From IMG/VR virus record IMGVR_UViG_3300020411_000371, positions 45,594-109,593 of that record: a stretch of DNA of 64,000 nucleotides; one strand, 5' to 3'. Position numbers and translations under genes: made by a program. Under the pieces are notes generated by a model, which was given only the letters and a program-made list of their open reading frames with translations, made no database searches and had not been told where the DNA came from. The DNA comes from a virus. This document shows, in pieces, positions 9,368 through 16,000 of the stretch (within the stretch, counting starts at the first letter, position 1; every line of letters begins with the position of its first letter).

Positions 9368-9622
9368 TTACGATTCCTCTTTCAGTTTCTTATAAGGATC
9401 ATTATTACCTTTCTCTGCTGCATATAATGCAAAGGACTTTGTAGCAACTAAAGACAAGATATGTTTGATGTTATTGCTATCATTCTCATCAAGAGGACCA
9501 GCAAGACCAATAAGAGCACCACCAACAAAGGTTAATTCTGCAAGCACTACAATGAAGATCAACTTCAATGCCCACTTACCTGTAGTGAAGAATCTTTTTA
9601 CTTGTTCTTTAAAAAATATCAT
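9368..9622 (-). CDS. Small membrane protein, 84 residues
   Basis: One clear membrane span at about residues 18-42 (WALKLIFIVVLAELTFVGGALIGLAG) between a basic N-terminus and a hydrophilic acidic tail. Polarity rules suggest the N-terminus faces the cytoplasm. Function unknown. A CTAAATAG late-promoter-like box lies 25 nt upstream. Confidence 0.65.
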   Translation of the reverse strand: MIFFKEQVKRFFTTGKWALKLIFIVVLAELTFVGGALIGLAGPLDENDSNNIKHILSLVATKSFALYAAEKGNNDPYKKLKEES

Positions 9623-9646
9623 AGTAAGTTCAGAAATGCCTCACGG

Positions 9647-9654
9647 CTATTTAG
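9647..9654 (-). promoter_or_regulatory. Late-promoter-like box (CTAAATAG)
   Basis: CTAAATAG on the minus strand, 25 nt upstream of the membrane protein gene, overlapping the stop of the AbrB-like gene. Confidence 0.4.
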
Positions 9655-9812
9655 TCATCTAATTTTTTCAGTGTAAATTTACCATCTACTGCATCATACA
9701 CTAGTTCAGAGTCAGTATTCCATCCAAGTTCTTCACATACTTCATACGGTATTGTAAGTATAAGGTCACCGTAATCGTCTTCGTCTAACCTGGTTGTGAA
9801 TCTTGTGCTCAT
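9651..9812 (-). CDS. AbrB/MazE-like swapped-hairpin protein, 53 residues
   Basis: The frame runs from ATG 9810-9812 to TAA 9651-9653. The pattern DLILTIPYEVCEELGWNTDSEL followed by a short VDGKFTLKK strand is that of AbrB/SpoVT/MazE swapped-hairpin DNA-binding domains (strand, Pro, helix ELGW...GD/S-x-L, strand). Such domains act as transition regulators or antitoxins. No toxin neighbour is obvious, so a phage transcription regulator is more likely. The start overlaps the upstream stop by ATGA. Confidence 0.6.
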   Translation of the reverse strand: MSTRFTTRLDEDDYGDLILTIPYEVCEELGWNTDSELVYDAVDGKFTLKKLDD

Positions 9813-10012
9813 AGTTTATTTCTCTGATTGTAGGGATTATTGTCTGGATGTGTACTCTTCCATAACTCCCATGATGTATATAGTTCTTCCTTAGTCTCAG
9901 GTCTACCAGATATAGCACATTGTTGTGCACATTCATACATTCGATTGTCTAGGAAACCTTCTTTCCTTATAAGTTGCTCTATGCACCATACACGATCATC
10001 TTGTGAAGTCAT
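9809..10012 (-). CDS. Hypothetical protein, 67 residues
   Basis: Not recognised. Two cysteines in MYECAQQCAISG and a Trp-rich C-terminal half (YTSWELWKSTHPD). Coupled to the AbrB-like gene by an ATGA overlap. Confidence 0.6.
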   Translation of the reverse strand: MTSQDDRVWCIEQLIRKEGFLDNRMYECAQQCAISGRPETKEELYTSWELWKSTHPDNNPYNQRNKL

Positions 10013-10060
10013 TTTTTACCTCTGGGAAATTTTTTGTACTGGGGATTTTTTTATTTTCGA

Positions 10061-10162
10061 TTAATATTTAACATGCGTTTGGGAACCTTTGTAGGTTAGG
10101 GTCTCTATCTTTTTTAATATATCGGCCACCCACCATCCAAAGATAACCCCCATAACTGCCAT
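10061..10162 (-). CDS. Possible 33-residue membrane peptide
   Basis: ATG at 10160-10162, TAA at 10061-10063. The start MAVMGVIFGWWVADIL gives one hydrophobic helix followed by a basic tail, a common type of tiny phage membrane protein. There is no clear ribosome-binding site, so support is moderate. It is the first gene after the Fur-box-like palindrome. Confidence 0.35.
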   Translation of the reverse strand: MAVMGVIFGWWVADILKKIETLTYKGSQTHVKY

Positions 10163-10173
10163 AAGGGCTAAAT

Positions 10174-10192
10174 GAAAATGATTATCATTTTA
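10174..10192 (-). promoter_or_regulatory. Fur-box-like palindrome
   Basis: On the minus strand TAAAATGATAATCATTTTC matches 16 of 19 positions of the classical ferric-uptake-regulator consensus GATAATGATAATCATTATC. It sits just after a terminator and just before a string of leftward genes, where a regulatory site would be expected. A match by chance in AT-rich DNA cannot be excluded. Confidence 0.4.
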
Positions 10193-10213
10193 TAATAACT
10201 GTCAAATATTAAA

Positions 10214-10250
10214 GCATAAAAAAATAGGGTTAGTGTGAGTTAACCCTATT
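10214..10250 (-). terminator. Rho-independent terminator after the DUF8033-like gene
   Basis: A perfect 10-bp stem (aatagggtta 10223-10232 with taaccctatt 10241-10250, 8-nt loop). Read on minus it is followed by a run of seven T. It lies 27 nt beyond the stop of the 10277 gene. Confidence 0.75.
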
Positions 10251-10276
10251 ATAATCGTTTTTTACCTGTGTGTCAA

Positions 10277-10495
10277 TTAGACTAGGTTGTCTAAGTAAGA
10301 TTGGGGAACCTCTTCGCCACCCTTAGCACCCCACTTGTTTATGTGTCTGCTAGTAGTTACTGACCAAAATTGATCTGTTTTGATCCATCCTCTACCAAAT
10401 TCATAAGCAGCAACTGGTGTTCTATAACTGAAAAGAATACGGTGTGTTTTTGTCTCTACCTCAGTCATGTTAGATGCGATTGGTGTAAGATTCAT
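10277..10495 (-). CDS. DUF8033-like small phage protein
   Basis: 72 residues. The pattern MNLTPIASNMTEVE..., followed by LFSYRTPVAAYE, WSVTTSRHINKW and a C-terminal LDNLV, is that of a small protein widespread in tailed phages (DUF8033 as I recall it). Function unknown. The ATG has a strong ribosome-binding site (AAAGGAGC) and its own early-type promoter, and the gene ends at a clear terminator, so it is a one-gene unit that may be expressed strongly. Confidence 0.75.
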   Translation of the reverse strand: MNLTPIASNMTEVETKTHRILFSYRTPVAAYEFGRGWIKTDQFWSVTTSRHINKWGAKGGEEVPQSYLDNLV

Positions 10496-10526
10496 TTTTA
10501 AATGCTCCTTTGTTTGGTATACATCT

Positions 10527-10584
10527 ATTATAGTATATGGTTACCTGTGTGCATCCTCTAATGTGCCACTTATGTGATTGGCAC
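10527..10584 (-). promoter_or_regulatory. Early promoter module a
   Basis: Minus strand: GTGGCACA (10562-10569), exactly 29 nt, then TATAAT (10527-10532). Here the upstream half-element is replaced by an inverted TGGCAC/GTGCCA pair. It drives the DUF8033-like gene. Confidence 0.65.
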
Positions 10585-10899
10585 GTGGTACAAAAATCCC
10601 TCCTCTAATAGTCTGGTTACTGTCTGTTTATATCTCTCCGTGACCTGTTCCGTATCCAGTAAAAACTGACATAATTCTATAGTCTGCTCATTACTGATAA
10701 GGGGAAATTTCTCGGCAAGTGTTTTATACTTTCCTGGAACTATCATAGGCAACTGGGCATACTGTTGGCAATGCCTTATTATCCCATAAATCTCTGTGCC
10801 TGTCAAGTTTGTGACGATTCTGTGATATTCCTTGCAAGTCGGTAGTCTGTATGCTAAGACCGTATTAAGATCGCATATTAATAACGATAAGATAAACAC
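10570..10899 (-). CDS. Hypothetical protein with N-terminal hydrophobic (signal-like) segment
   Basis: 109 residues from a GTG start at 10897-10899. The first 15 residues (MFILSLLICDLNTVLA) look like a short signal peptide ending in a VLA-type cleavage site. The remainder is soluble, with two cysteines, CKEYHRIV and IRHCQQYA. The frame stays open upstream to an AGGAGG near 10970 without an ATG, so a non-standard longer start is possible. No family recognised; the export prediction is an inference. Confidence 0.5.
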   Translation of the reverse strand: MFILSLLICDLNTVLAYRLPTCKEYHRIVTNLTGTEIYGIIRHCQQYAQLPMIVPGKYKTLAEKFPLISNEQTIELCQFLLDTEQVTERYKQTVTRLLEEGFLYHVPIT

Positions 10900-10952
10900 T
10901 AATAGATTTATTTTGATATTTATTATTATCAGTAAATTATACGGATAATTGT

Positions 10953-11108
10953 TTATTTCTCTATATCCCTCCTATAATATTTCTTATTTCTGACTATCTC
11001 CCATAACCCTATAATGATCTCTTTACATACTATAAAACAGTATGTTATCATACCTGCGGATGTCCTTTTTAGGATTAGTTTATTTTCTTTATTACTGTCC
11101 TTAGTCAT
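10953..11108 (-). CDS. Hypothetical protein, 51 residues
   Basis: ATG 11106-11108, TAA 10953-10955, overlapping the end of the upstream gene by 8 nt. A basic protein with a hydrophobic centre (MITYCFIVCKEIIIGLW) that could be a short membrane helix. Not recognised. Confidence 0.5.
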   Translation of the reverse strand: MTKDSNKENKLILKRTSAGMITYCFIVCKEIIIGLWEIVRNKKYYRRDIEK

Positions 11109-11340
11109 GGGTAACCCTTATTAATTCCTCCCTAGTAATAAATTTTATTTCTTTCCAATATGCCTTACTTACTACTACGTTAGTTTGTTTGTATCCACTT
11201 TTGAAATTTTGATTATCTTCGTGCTTTGTTGTTATGGTAATGTACTCATCACTTATAAAGTTAATCCTCCCTATATCTCCCTTAACCTCCACTAACTCAC
11301 CTTTAAGGAAATTGTATTTTTTTAAAAGATCATCACTCAT
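11101..11340 (-). CDS. Hypothetical conserved phage protein, 79 residues
   Basis: The ATG at 11338-11340, which begins MSDDLLKKYNFLKGELVEV, is chosen because it falls 2 nt after the previous stop; the frame is open 24 codons further upstream. The beta-rich pattern GRINFISDEYITITTKHED and the C-terminal WKEI recall a small family of marine T4-like phage proteins. Function unknown. Confidence 0.6.
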   Translation of the reverse strand: MSDDLLKKYNFLKGELVEVKGDIGRINFISDEYITITTKHEDNQNFKSGYKQTNVVVSKAYWKEIKFITREELIRVTHD

Positions 11341-11342
11341 AA

Positions 11343-11582
11343 TTAAATACCTATGTAAACCTGTCCAGTTTTGATGATTAAATGCGAATCTGCTTTTATT
11401 GAATCTTCGCAATCCTTATCATATATGACTACCTCCATATTAAGTTGCTCTTCATTAAGTTTGTTTAACTCTTCGATTAGTTGCTTATATGTCATGGTAG
11501 GTTTTGTTAACTCTTCATGCCTTATTACTTCAATAGCGTGGACTACTTCGCACCAAGGAATTAATTGAAAATGGGTTGACAT
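11343..11582 (-). CDS. Hypothetical protein, 79 residues (start uncertain)
   Basis: The C-terminal part, MTYKQLIEELNKLNEEQLNM followed by VVIYDKDCED, resembles small phage proteins that start at this inner ATG (11493-11495). The longer frame from 11582 begins with a plausible sequence (LIPWCEVVHAIEVIRHEEL) but lies only about 10 nt from a TATAAT at 11592-11597, which would make it leaderless. Both starts are possible. Not recognised functionally. Confidence 0.5.
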   Translation of the reverse strand: MSTHFQLIPWCEVVHAIEVIRHEELTKPTMTYKQLIEELNKLNEEQLNMEVVIYDKDCEDSIKADSHLIIKTGQVYIGI

Positions 11583-11610
11583 TTTTCGGAAATTATACTA
11601 GAATGGGGGA

Positions 11611-11838
11611 TTAGACCATTATATTATCTATACCAAAAAATCGGGCGGGCATATCCACAAGACTATCATTTTCTTGTATAATATCCCATACTATGATATA
11701 ATTTCTTAACCACTCTCGTTGAGATACTGAAAGAGTCGCTTTATATGTGTGAAGTATATCGGATGCTGACATAAACGGTAATTGCTCATTATAGCAATAA
11801 TCGCTTAATACTTCGGTTAGAAATTCAAGTTGAGTCAT
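11611..11838 (-). CDS. Hypothetical protein, 75 residues
   Basis: The ATG at 11836-11838 overlaps the upstream stop. The sequence TQLEFLTEVLSDY ... LPFMSASDILHTY is helical, and LPFMSADE-like phrases occur in other cyanophage small proteins. Function unknown. Confidence 0.6.
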   Translation of the reverse strand: MTQLEFLTEVLSDYCYNEQLPFMSASDILHTYKATLSVSQREWLRNYIIVWDIIQENDSLVDMPARFFGIDNIMV

Positions 11839-11839
11839 T

Positions 11840-12058
11840 TTAAAATTTAGCAATGATTTTAGTTTTTTTCCAGTTAATTGGAAGCATATAGTGTTTATCG
11901 TTAGTTAGATAAACTTGTTCGGTATCATCAAAACGTAGTATGATTTGACCATACTCCTTATAATACCTTACATAGTCCCCGATTTCGATTTCCTGGAACT
12001 TTTTGTAAAAACGCTCTTTTTGTTTGGTAGAGTCATACCATACTGGTTTATAGGTCAT
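11840..12058 (-). CDS. Hypothetical protein, 72 residues
   Basis: A basic, beta-rich small protein (IEIGDYVRYYKEYGQIILRF ... YMLPINWKKTKIIAKF) that could adopt an SH3-like barrel, as GDYVR ... LRFDDTEQVYL patterns often do. That is inference only. The start overlaps the upstream 56-residue gene by 11 nt. Confidence 0.55.
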   Translation of the reverse strand: MTYKPVWYDSTKQKERFYKKFQEIEIGDYVRYYKEYGQIILRFDDTEQVYLTNDKHYMLPINWKKTKIIAKF

Positions 12059-12218
12059 TTTGAGTCAAATTATCAAAACTAGGATAGAAAAGTTTATCAA
12101 GTATCTGCTCGCTCATGACCTCTTGCTCATCAGTCATTAAGCATCTAAAATGTCTAAATGCTGAATAGATTAAATCGTATTCTGTACGATTTGGTGTGAA
12201 TCCTTCTATTTTGTTCAT
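12048..12218 (-). CDS. Hypothetical protein, 56 residues
   Basis: ATG 12216-12218 overlaps the preceding TGA (ATGA), TAA at 12048-12050. Acidic and helical. Supported by coupling on both sides; function unknown. Confidence 0.5.
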   Translation of the reverse strand: MNKIEGFTPNRTEYDLIYSAFRHFRCLMTDEQEVMSEQILDKLFYPSFDNLTQNDL

Positions 12219-12343
12219 TGAATTAAGTCCTCGAATAGTTCGTAAGTTTTTTTAATTTGCTCATCCTCGGATAAGTCTGGAAATTCGGTTTGAACCTCCT
12301 CGAATAGATTTTCGAGGATGATTTCATTCTGTAGGCAACTCAT
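12215..12343 (-). CDS. Hypothetical acidic protein, 42 residues
   Basis: ATG 12341-12343 overlaps the stop of the 12340 gene (ATGA), and its own stop overlaps the next start in the same way. Very acidic (EEVQTEFPDLSEDEQ), so possibly a DNA mimic or inhibitor, but that is only composition. Confidence 0.45.
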   Translation of the reverse strand: MSCLQNEIILENLFEEVQTEFPDLSEDEQIKKTYELFEDLIQ

Positions 12344-12600
12344 TTTCTTTTAATACCTCTAATTGCTTTGTCTGGATATGTTTTAAGAGCGTGTAATAGT
12401 AATGTGTCATAAATGTCATCACACACTTCTGTTAACTCTTGACATGATGCACCCATACTAGGGTCATATCCTTCAAAGTCAGATAATGCATCACCGCCTT
12501 CTGTAGTCTCTCTCATGATGACTTCAAAGGGAATAAAAGAGTTAATCATTGCTTGAGTATGGATAGTCCCGAACTCTTTTGTTTCATGTGTGAATAACAT
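12340..12600 (-). CDS. Hypothetical acidic protein, 86 residues
   Basis: Strong ribosome-binding site (AAAAGGAGC) before ATG 12598-12600, and an early promoter module just upstream. The central part (TTEGGDALSDFEGYDPSMG) is acidic and glycine-containing. First gene of a coupled unit running down to about 11.1 kb. Not recognised. Confidence 0.6.
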   Translation of the reverse strand: MLFTHETKEFGTIHTQAMINSFIPFEVIMRETTEGGDALSDFEGYDPSMGASCQELTEVCDDIYDTLLLHALKTYPDKAIRGIKRK

Positions 12601-12631
12601 TTTGAAATGCTCCTTTTGTTTTGTTATCTTA

Positions 12632-12689
12632 ATTATAGTGTATTTTACAGTCGATTAGTGGGTTAATGTGCCACTAATCGTACTGTCAT
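12632..12689 (-). promoter_or_regulatory. Early promoter module b
   Basis: Minus strand: TGACAGT, 8 nt, GTGGCACA (12667-12674), 29 nt, TATAAT (12632-12637), followed within 40 nt by AAAAGGAGC and the ATG of the 12340 gene. Confidence 0.7.
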
Positions 12690-12696
12690 ACTGTTA

Positions 12697-13095
12697 CTAG
12701 TATCTGATAGCGTTATTTGCTACTTGTATAACTGTGTAAAATTTACTGAGCATATTTCTGTATCTAACGATTTGATGAGAGTCTCTAAACTGGTCAACAT
12801 CATTTACAAATGCGATATAACTAACCTGAGCGAATTTTGTTTTATCAATATGAATTGCTGTATAGTCATCCATAGAAAGATCATCATGGGCAACATCATA
12901 TACAACTTTAGCAACAACTTGAGAACCGATTAAAATATTGCTGAACATACTCTGATCGTGCTTATGGTGAATTGACATATTATTTTTCCAGTCTCCACTC
13001 CCATAGGTATCAATAGCATTAAGTAGCAATTTCTGATATGTGTCAATTTTAACTGTCTTGTAGTTCTTTTTTGAAACAACTGCTGTTAATGGCAT
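12697..13095 (-). CDS. Hypothetical protein, 132 residues
   Basis: The start MPLTAVVSKKNYKT at 13093-13095 is chosen because AAAAGGAG lies at the right distance. The frame is open 18 codons upstream but would run into the promoter. The middle contains a His-rich stretch (NNMSIHHKHDQSMF) followed by a probably beta-sheet domain. It has its own early promoter. Not recognised. Confidence 0.6.
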   Translation of the reverse strand: MPLTAVVSKKNYKTVKIDTYQKLLLNAIDTYGSGDWKNNMSIHHKHDQSMFSNILIGSQVVAKVVYDVAHDDLSMDDYTAIHIDKTKFAQVSYIAFVNDVDQFRDSHQIVRYRNMLSKFYTVIQVANNAIRY

Positions 13096-13126
13096 TTTGA
13101 AATACTCCTTTTGTTTGATTACTCTT

Positions 13127-13184
13127 ATTATAGTCGATACTGGTAACAAATACCAGTACTATGTGACACTAATTAGACTGTCCT
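13127..13184 (-). promoter_or_regulatory. Early promoter module c with operator-like palindrome
   Basis: Minus strand: GGACAGT, 8 nt, GTGTCACA (13162-13169), 29 nt, TATAAT (13127-13132). Between them ACTGGTA and TACCAGT form an inverted repeat over the -35 position. The stop codon of the preceding gene lies inside the element. Confidence 0.7.
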
Positions 13185-13336
13185 AGCACCCCTTCCAAAT
13201 CAAATTCTAATAGGTAATAATCTAAGGTTAGTCCCTCTAGTTTTAAATGTTTGATAACTTTGTTGTAGTCTGTCTTACTTGCAAAGTTAACTGTGAAGTA
13301 TTCAGTTGTTTTTTTAAATGGTTTTTTAGTTGTCAT
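13169..13336 (-). CDS. Hypothetical protein, 55 residues
   Basis: ATG 13334-13336, TAG 13169-13171. Lys/Thr-rich N-terminus (MTTKKPFKKTTEYFTVNF) then an acidic C-terminus. Its last codons are part of the GGACAGT promoter element, so coding and regulatory sequence are packed together. Function unknown. Confidence 0.5.
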   Translation of the reverse strand: MTTKKPFKKTTEYFTVNFASKTDYNKVIKHLKLEGLTLDYYLLEFDLEGVLGQSN

Positions 13337-13337
13337 T

Positions 13338-13535
13338 TTATTTGAATGATGTTAAAATGTGCGGTTTGTTCTTTTCATATACTACTCTTTTGAGAGTATA
13401 AGGTAAAACGTATTTTCTTACATCTTCCCCAATTTGATGCTCTTTAGATGACCATAGACCGAGACCATTATCAATTTTAAACTGAATGTCCTCGTCAAGT
13501 TTTTCGTAAACTTCGATTTTAGTAACTATAAACAT
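13338..13535 (-). CDS. Hypothetical protein, 65 residues
   Basis: Located 1 nt upstream of the 55-residue gene. Begins MFIVTKIEVYEKLDEDIQF and is likely a mixed alpha/beta small domain. Not recognised. Confidence 0.55.
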   Translation of the reverse strand: MFIVTKIEVYEKLDEDIQFKIDNGLGLWSSKEHQIGEDVRKYVLPYTLKRVVYEKNKPHILTSFK

Positions 13536-13556
13536 AATAAATTCCTGGAATTTTGG

Positions 13557-14033
13557 TTACCTTAAGTATAGGTAACCACCTGCCCAGTCAGTAAAATCTG
13601 GGTTATGTAAAAGTTCTCTGTGTCTTATAATTCTCATGTCAAATCTTGCTCCCTTAACTGGGGACTTCCAACTTGCTGCTTTATGCACTTCACCAGTAAA
13701 CTTATTAACAAAGCAATTTACTGAACTGTCTGACCACTCTCCGTATCTAAATTCCTGATTTACAACTTTAAAGTACTTTTTACCTTCGATTATTCTAAAC
13801 TTCATTAAACTACCTTCTACATTATCATTAATCTCTTTTAATTGCTGAATAGCATAGTCAGATAAGTCTTGTCTCTTGCCTAGGATAGCATCACCCTTGG
13901 AATATCTGATTGAATTGCTAGTTAGCATCCTGACTTTATAATTTCTGTAATTATCCTCTAGACTTCTGCAAAGTTGCTCTGTCCATTCTCTAACCCTTAG
14001 TGAAGTGTTAATGTTTGGAAGTGTAGTAGTCAT
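13557..14033 (-). CDS. Hypothetical protein, 158 residues
   Basis: One of the longer proteins of the early block, with good ribosome-binding site (AAAGGAGC). The C-terminal half, FRYGEWSDSSVNCFVNKFTG followed by EVHKAASWKSPVKGARFDMR, resembles a conserved marine-phage protein that carries an FTGEVYKPASWKAPAKG phrase. No enzymatic motif seen. It heads the unit fed by promoter module d. Confidence 0.6.
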   Translation of the reverse strand: MTTTLPNINTSLRVREWTEQLCRSLEDNYRNYKVRMLTSNSIRYSKGDAILGKRQDLSDYAIQQLKEINDNVEGSLMKFRIIEGKKYFKVVNQEFRYGEWSDSSVNCFVNKFTGEVHKAASWKSPVKGARFDMRIIRHRELLHNPDFTDWAGGYLYLR

Positions 14034-14064
14034 TTAAAAATGCTCCTTTGATTTGTATATACTA

Positions 14065-14123
14065 AGTATAGTGTAATTTTGGACTATTGTGTAGAATAGT
14101 ATGACAGTAATTAAACTGTCACA
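14065..14123 (-). promoter_or_regulatory. Early promoter module d
   Basis: Minus strand: TGACAGT, then CTGTCATA (14100-14107), 29 nt, TATACT (14065-14070). The two upstream halves form a GACAGT/ACTGTC inverted repeat. Drives the 158-residue gene. Confidence 0.65.
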
Positions 14124-14407
14124 CTTCTATAGTATTTGCTCTCGCCATATCCAAATCTATCTGTTAGAATATCTCTCACTCTCTCTCTGTCTAGTGAATC
14201 ACCATCACCCCAAGTGCAATTTTCAAAATCATCATTATTACATCTATCCAAATATACGATAGTAGCGTGACGTATGTGTTCTTTAGTTAATGCTACTCCA
14301 TTTAAGTATAATGGGTATAATGGGTCATTAGTTCCATAAAATGAATCTACATAATCAACAAATTCATTGATCTGTCTTAAAGTGTTTACAATTTGAAGTG
14401 AGGTCAT
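14111..14407 (-). CDS. Hypothetical protein, 98 residues
   Basis: An acidic helical protein with two cysteines close to NNDDFENCTWGDGDS. The C-terminal GYGESKYYRSVTV runs into promoter element d. Own promoter module e upstream. Not recognised. Confidence 0.6.
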   Translation of the reverse strand: MTSLQIVNTLRQINEFVDYVDSFYGTNDPLYPLYLNGVALTKEHIRHATIVYLDRCNNDDFENCTWGDGDSLDRERVRDILTDRFGYGESKYYRSVTV

Positions 14408-14428
14408 TTTGTTTGTTTAATTACTATT

Positions 14429-14487
14429 ATTATAAAGGTAATAATACCAGTATGGTAAAATTGTGTGACAGTACTATTACCGTCACA
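14429..14487 (-). promoter_or_regulatory. Early promoter module e with operator-like palindrome
   Basis: Minus strand: TGTGACGGT, then CTGTCACA (14464-14471), 29 nt, TATAAT (14429-14434). TACCATACTGGTA lies between, over the -35 region. Confidence 0.65.
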
Positions 14488-14502
14488 CTACTGGTTGACT
14501 TT

Positions 14503-14673
14503 TTAATCTTTGTCTGTATATACTCCCTGTATCATCCTAGTGCCATTATTGGCATACCATACTAATTCTGCATGACCATACTGCTGTGCCATATCATATA
14601 ATATATCATAACAAAAACCGCTTACTGGTTCTCTAATTGGTGTGTTTGGGATTTCTATAAAGTATTGCATCAT
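14503..14673 (-). CDS. Hypothetical protein, 56 residues
   Basis: Two in-frame ATGs at 14671-14673 and 14668-14670, TAA at 14503-14505. Sequence QYFIEIPNTPIREPVSG then CYDILYDMAQQYG. A small alpha/beta protein of unknown role. Confidence 0.5.
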   Translation of the reverse strand: MMQYFIEIPNTPIREPVSGFCYDILYDMAQQYGHAELVWYANNGTRMIQGVYTDKD

Positions 14674-14685
14674 AATAAAAGACTC

Positions 14686-14838
14686 CTATTTAATAAGTTT
14701 AAAGTTGGAATCGAACCACTCTGAACGATTCTGTAAATTGTAGATTTCATCAACTGACTTTCCTGCTTTTCTTGCCTGTTGTCTAGCGATCATTGCTTCC
14801 CATCTAAGGAATGATTCGTAACGTTTTTGGTTAGTCAT
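14686..14838 (-). CDS. Hypothetical basic protein, 50 residues
   Basis: ATG 14836-14838, TAG 14686-14688. Rich in Arg, Lys and Gln (MIARQQARKAGKSVDEIYN), probably a single long helix. First gene downstream of promoter module f. Unknown function. Confidence 0.5.
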   Translation of the reverse strand: MTNQKRYESFLRWEAMIARQQARKAGKSVDEIYNLQNRSEWFDSNFKLIK

Positions 14839-14864
14839 AAACTTGATTAATTAACTATGAACTA

Positions 14865-14924
14865 ATAATAATCGAAATTATAGAAAAACACAATAGGTAT
14901 TGTGCCACTTTGTTGAACTGGTAC
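14865..14924 (-). promoter_or_regulatory. Early promoter module f (less regular)
   Basis: Minus strand: CCAGTTCAACAAAGTGGCACA (21 nt, last eight at 14901-14908), 30 nt, TATTAT (14865-14870). An additional TATAAT occurs at 14877-14882, so the -10 choice is uncertain. Confidence 0.5.
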
Positions 14925-14925
14925 A

Positions 14926-15093
14926 TCACTTGTTGTAATTCTCTTGTATAGTGTTTAAAATGCTATCTAATTGTTTATCATTACAAATTTCTACTATATG
15001 GTCAAGTATGTCATAAAACATCATATTTTCGCTATCTTCATATAGTCGAGATAGGTTAACAAAAACACTTGTTTTCTTATCGTATGTTTTCAT
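14926..15093 (-). CDS. Hypothetical protein, 55 residues
   Basis: ATG 15091-15093 overlaps the stop of the upstream 60-residue gene (ATGA), TGA 14926-14928. Helical, slightly acidic, with IVEICNDKQLDSILNTI in its second half. Not recognised. Confidence 0.5.
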   Translation of the reverse strand: MKTYDKKTSVFVNLSRLYEDSENMMFYDILDHIVEICNDKQLDSILNTIQENYNK

Positions 15094-15272
15094 TTTGATA
15101 CTCCATCTAAAATTGATCTAAGTGTAAATACTATTTCATTATCATCAATTATTTCATTACTCAAATCTGAATCTGCCCACTCTAGCGATCTATCCATAAT
15201 ATTTTCGCAAGTGTCAACAATATAGGTGTGAAGTTCCTGGAATTGTTTATCAGTTAATTTAATAGTTTTCAT
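15090..15272 (-). CDS. Hypothetical protein, 60 residues
   Basis: The start MKTIKLTDKQFQEL (15270-15272) matches the way several neighbours begin, with a short strand then LTDKQF, so these are probably paralogous small proteins. The frame is open 13 codons further upstream. It overlaps the next upstream gene by 14 nt. Confidence 0.55.
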   Translation of the reverse strand: MKTIKLTDKQFQELHTYIVDTCENIMDRSLEWADSDLSNEIIDDNEIVFTLRSILDGVSK

Positions 15273-15405
15273 TAATAATAATGTCCTGTAATTGAGCAAG
15301 TTGGTTAACATCTAATAAGTTGAACATTATATCAACTATATCATGTGATGTTCCATTATCGCCTTCTTCGATAATGTCATGTATCTCTTCTAATAATGTT
15401 TTCAT
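15259..15405 (-). CDS. Hypothetical acidic protein, 48 residues
   Basis: ATG 15403-15405 in an ATGA overlap, TAA 15259-15261. Very acidic with a hydrophobic periodicity (LLEEIHDIIEEGD, IVDIMFNLLDVNQLAQL), probably a helical pair. Confidence 0.5.
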   Translation of the reverse strand: MKTLLEEIHDIIEEGDNGTSHDIVDIMFNLLDVNQLAQLQDIIINENY

Positions 15406-15572
15406 TTTAAATAATCTGTTAGTTTAGGGAAAAATAAATCTAGCATTAAGTTATATGTTCCATAATCGAATACTGTCCCATTAACCTCTACATCATGAGG
15501 TAAAAAACCAAAATGTCTATAATGGTCTAAAACGTATTCTTTAACTAAATCTGCGGATGTTTTGTTGCTCAT
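15402..15572 (-). CDS. Hypothetical protein, 56 residues
   Basis: ATG 15570-15572, TGA 15402-15404. Contains YVLDHYRHFGFLPHDVEVNG, a pattern of a helix followed by a beta turn. Coupled to both neighbours. Not recognised. Confidence 0.5.
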   Translation of the reverse strand: MSNKTSADLVKEYVLDHYRHFGFLPHDVEVNGTVFDYGTYNLMLDLFFPKLTDYLK

Positions 15573-15575
15573 GAC

Positions 15576-15770
15576 CTACACTCCTCTAACTGAGTTAGAT
15601 AGGTAGGTCACTTTAGCATTGCATACGTTATCAATAAGATTATCGAATGTTTGAACATCCCATCCTTTTTGCTCTGCTACATCATTTGAGTATGCTTCCA
15701 TTAAGACTTCATATAAGAAATCATACTGACTGTTGGAAACTTCGATTGATAATCCTTTTCTTGAGTCCAT
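15576..15770 (-). CDS. Hypothetical protein, 64 residues
   Basis: The ATG at 15768-15770 (MDSRKGLSIEVSNSQYDF) is preferred, because the upstream extension would cover promoter module g. A short strand then a long helix, the same architecture as other small proteins in this block. Confidence 0.55.
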   Translation of the reverse strand: MDSRKGLSIEVSNSQYDFLYEVLMEAYSNDVAEQKGWDVQTFDNLIDNVCNAKVTYLSNSVRGV

Positions 15771-15797
15771 TTTGTTTAATGATGTTTGAATACTCTT

Positions 15798-15855
15798 ATT
15801 ATAAGGTATTTTGTAACCTATGCGTGGTACATTGTGACACATAATTAACTGTCCT
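15798..15855 (-). promoter_or_regulatory. Early promoter module g
   Basis: Minus strand: GGACAGT, 8 nt, GTGTCACA (15833-15840), 29 nt, TATAAT (15798-15803). It overlaps the end of the 51-residue gene. Confidence 0.7.
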
Positions 15856-16000
15856 CTAACTCATCCAATAGTCCCATTAATATGTTAGTTCTATTGATGA
15901 GAGCATTTCTACAGTCAACTAACTCATAATCAGTTAATTCTCTTAGACTTGTATTTAATTCTTCGATTTGATCGAATAGTTCCTCTTTAATAGTCATCAT
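15845..16000 (-). CDS. Hypothetical protein, 51 residues
   Basis: Two adjacent ATGs at 15995-16000, TAA at 15845-15847 inside the GGACAGT promoter element. Helical and acidic (IKEELFDQIEELNTSLREL). Unknown. Confidence 0.5.
   Translation of the reverse strand: MMTIKEELFDQIEELNTSLRELTDYELVDCRNALINRTNILMGLLDELEDS

Noticed and set aside
10013-10060. Possible extra small ORF in the gap before the Fur-like site
   Set aside because: Too short, no ribosome-binding site and no coupling to neighbours.
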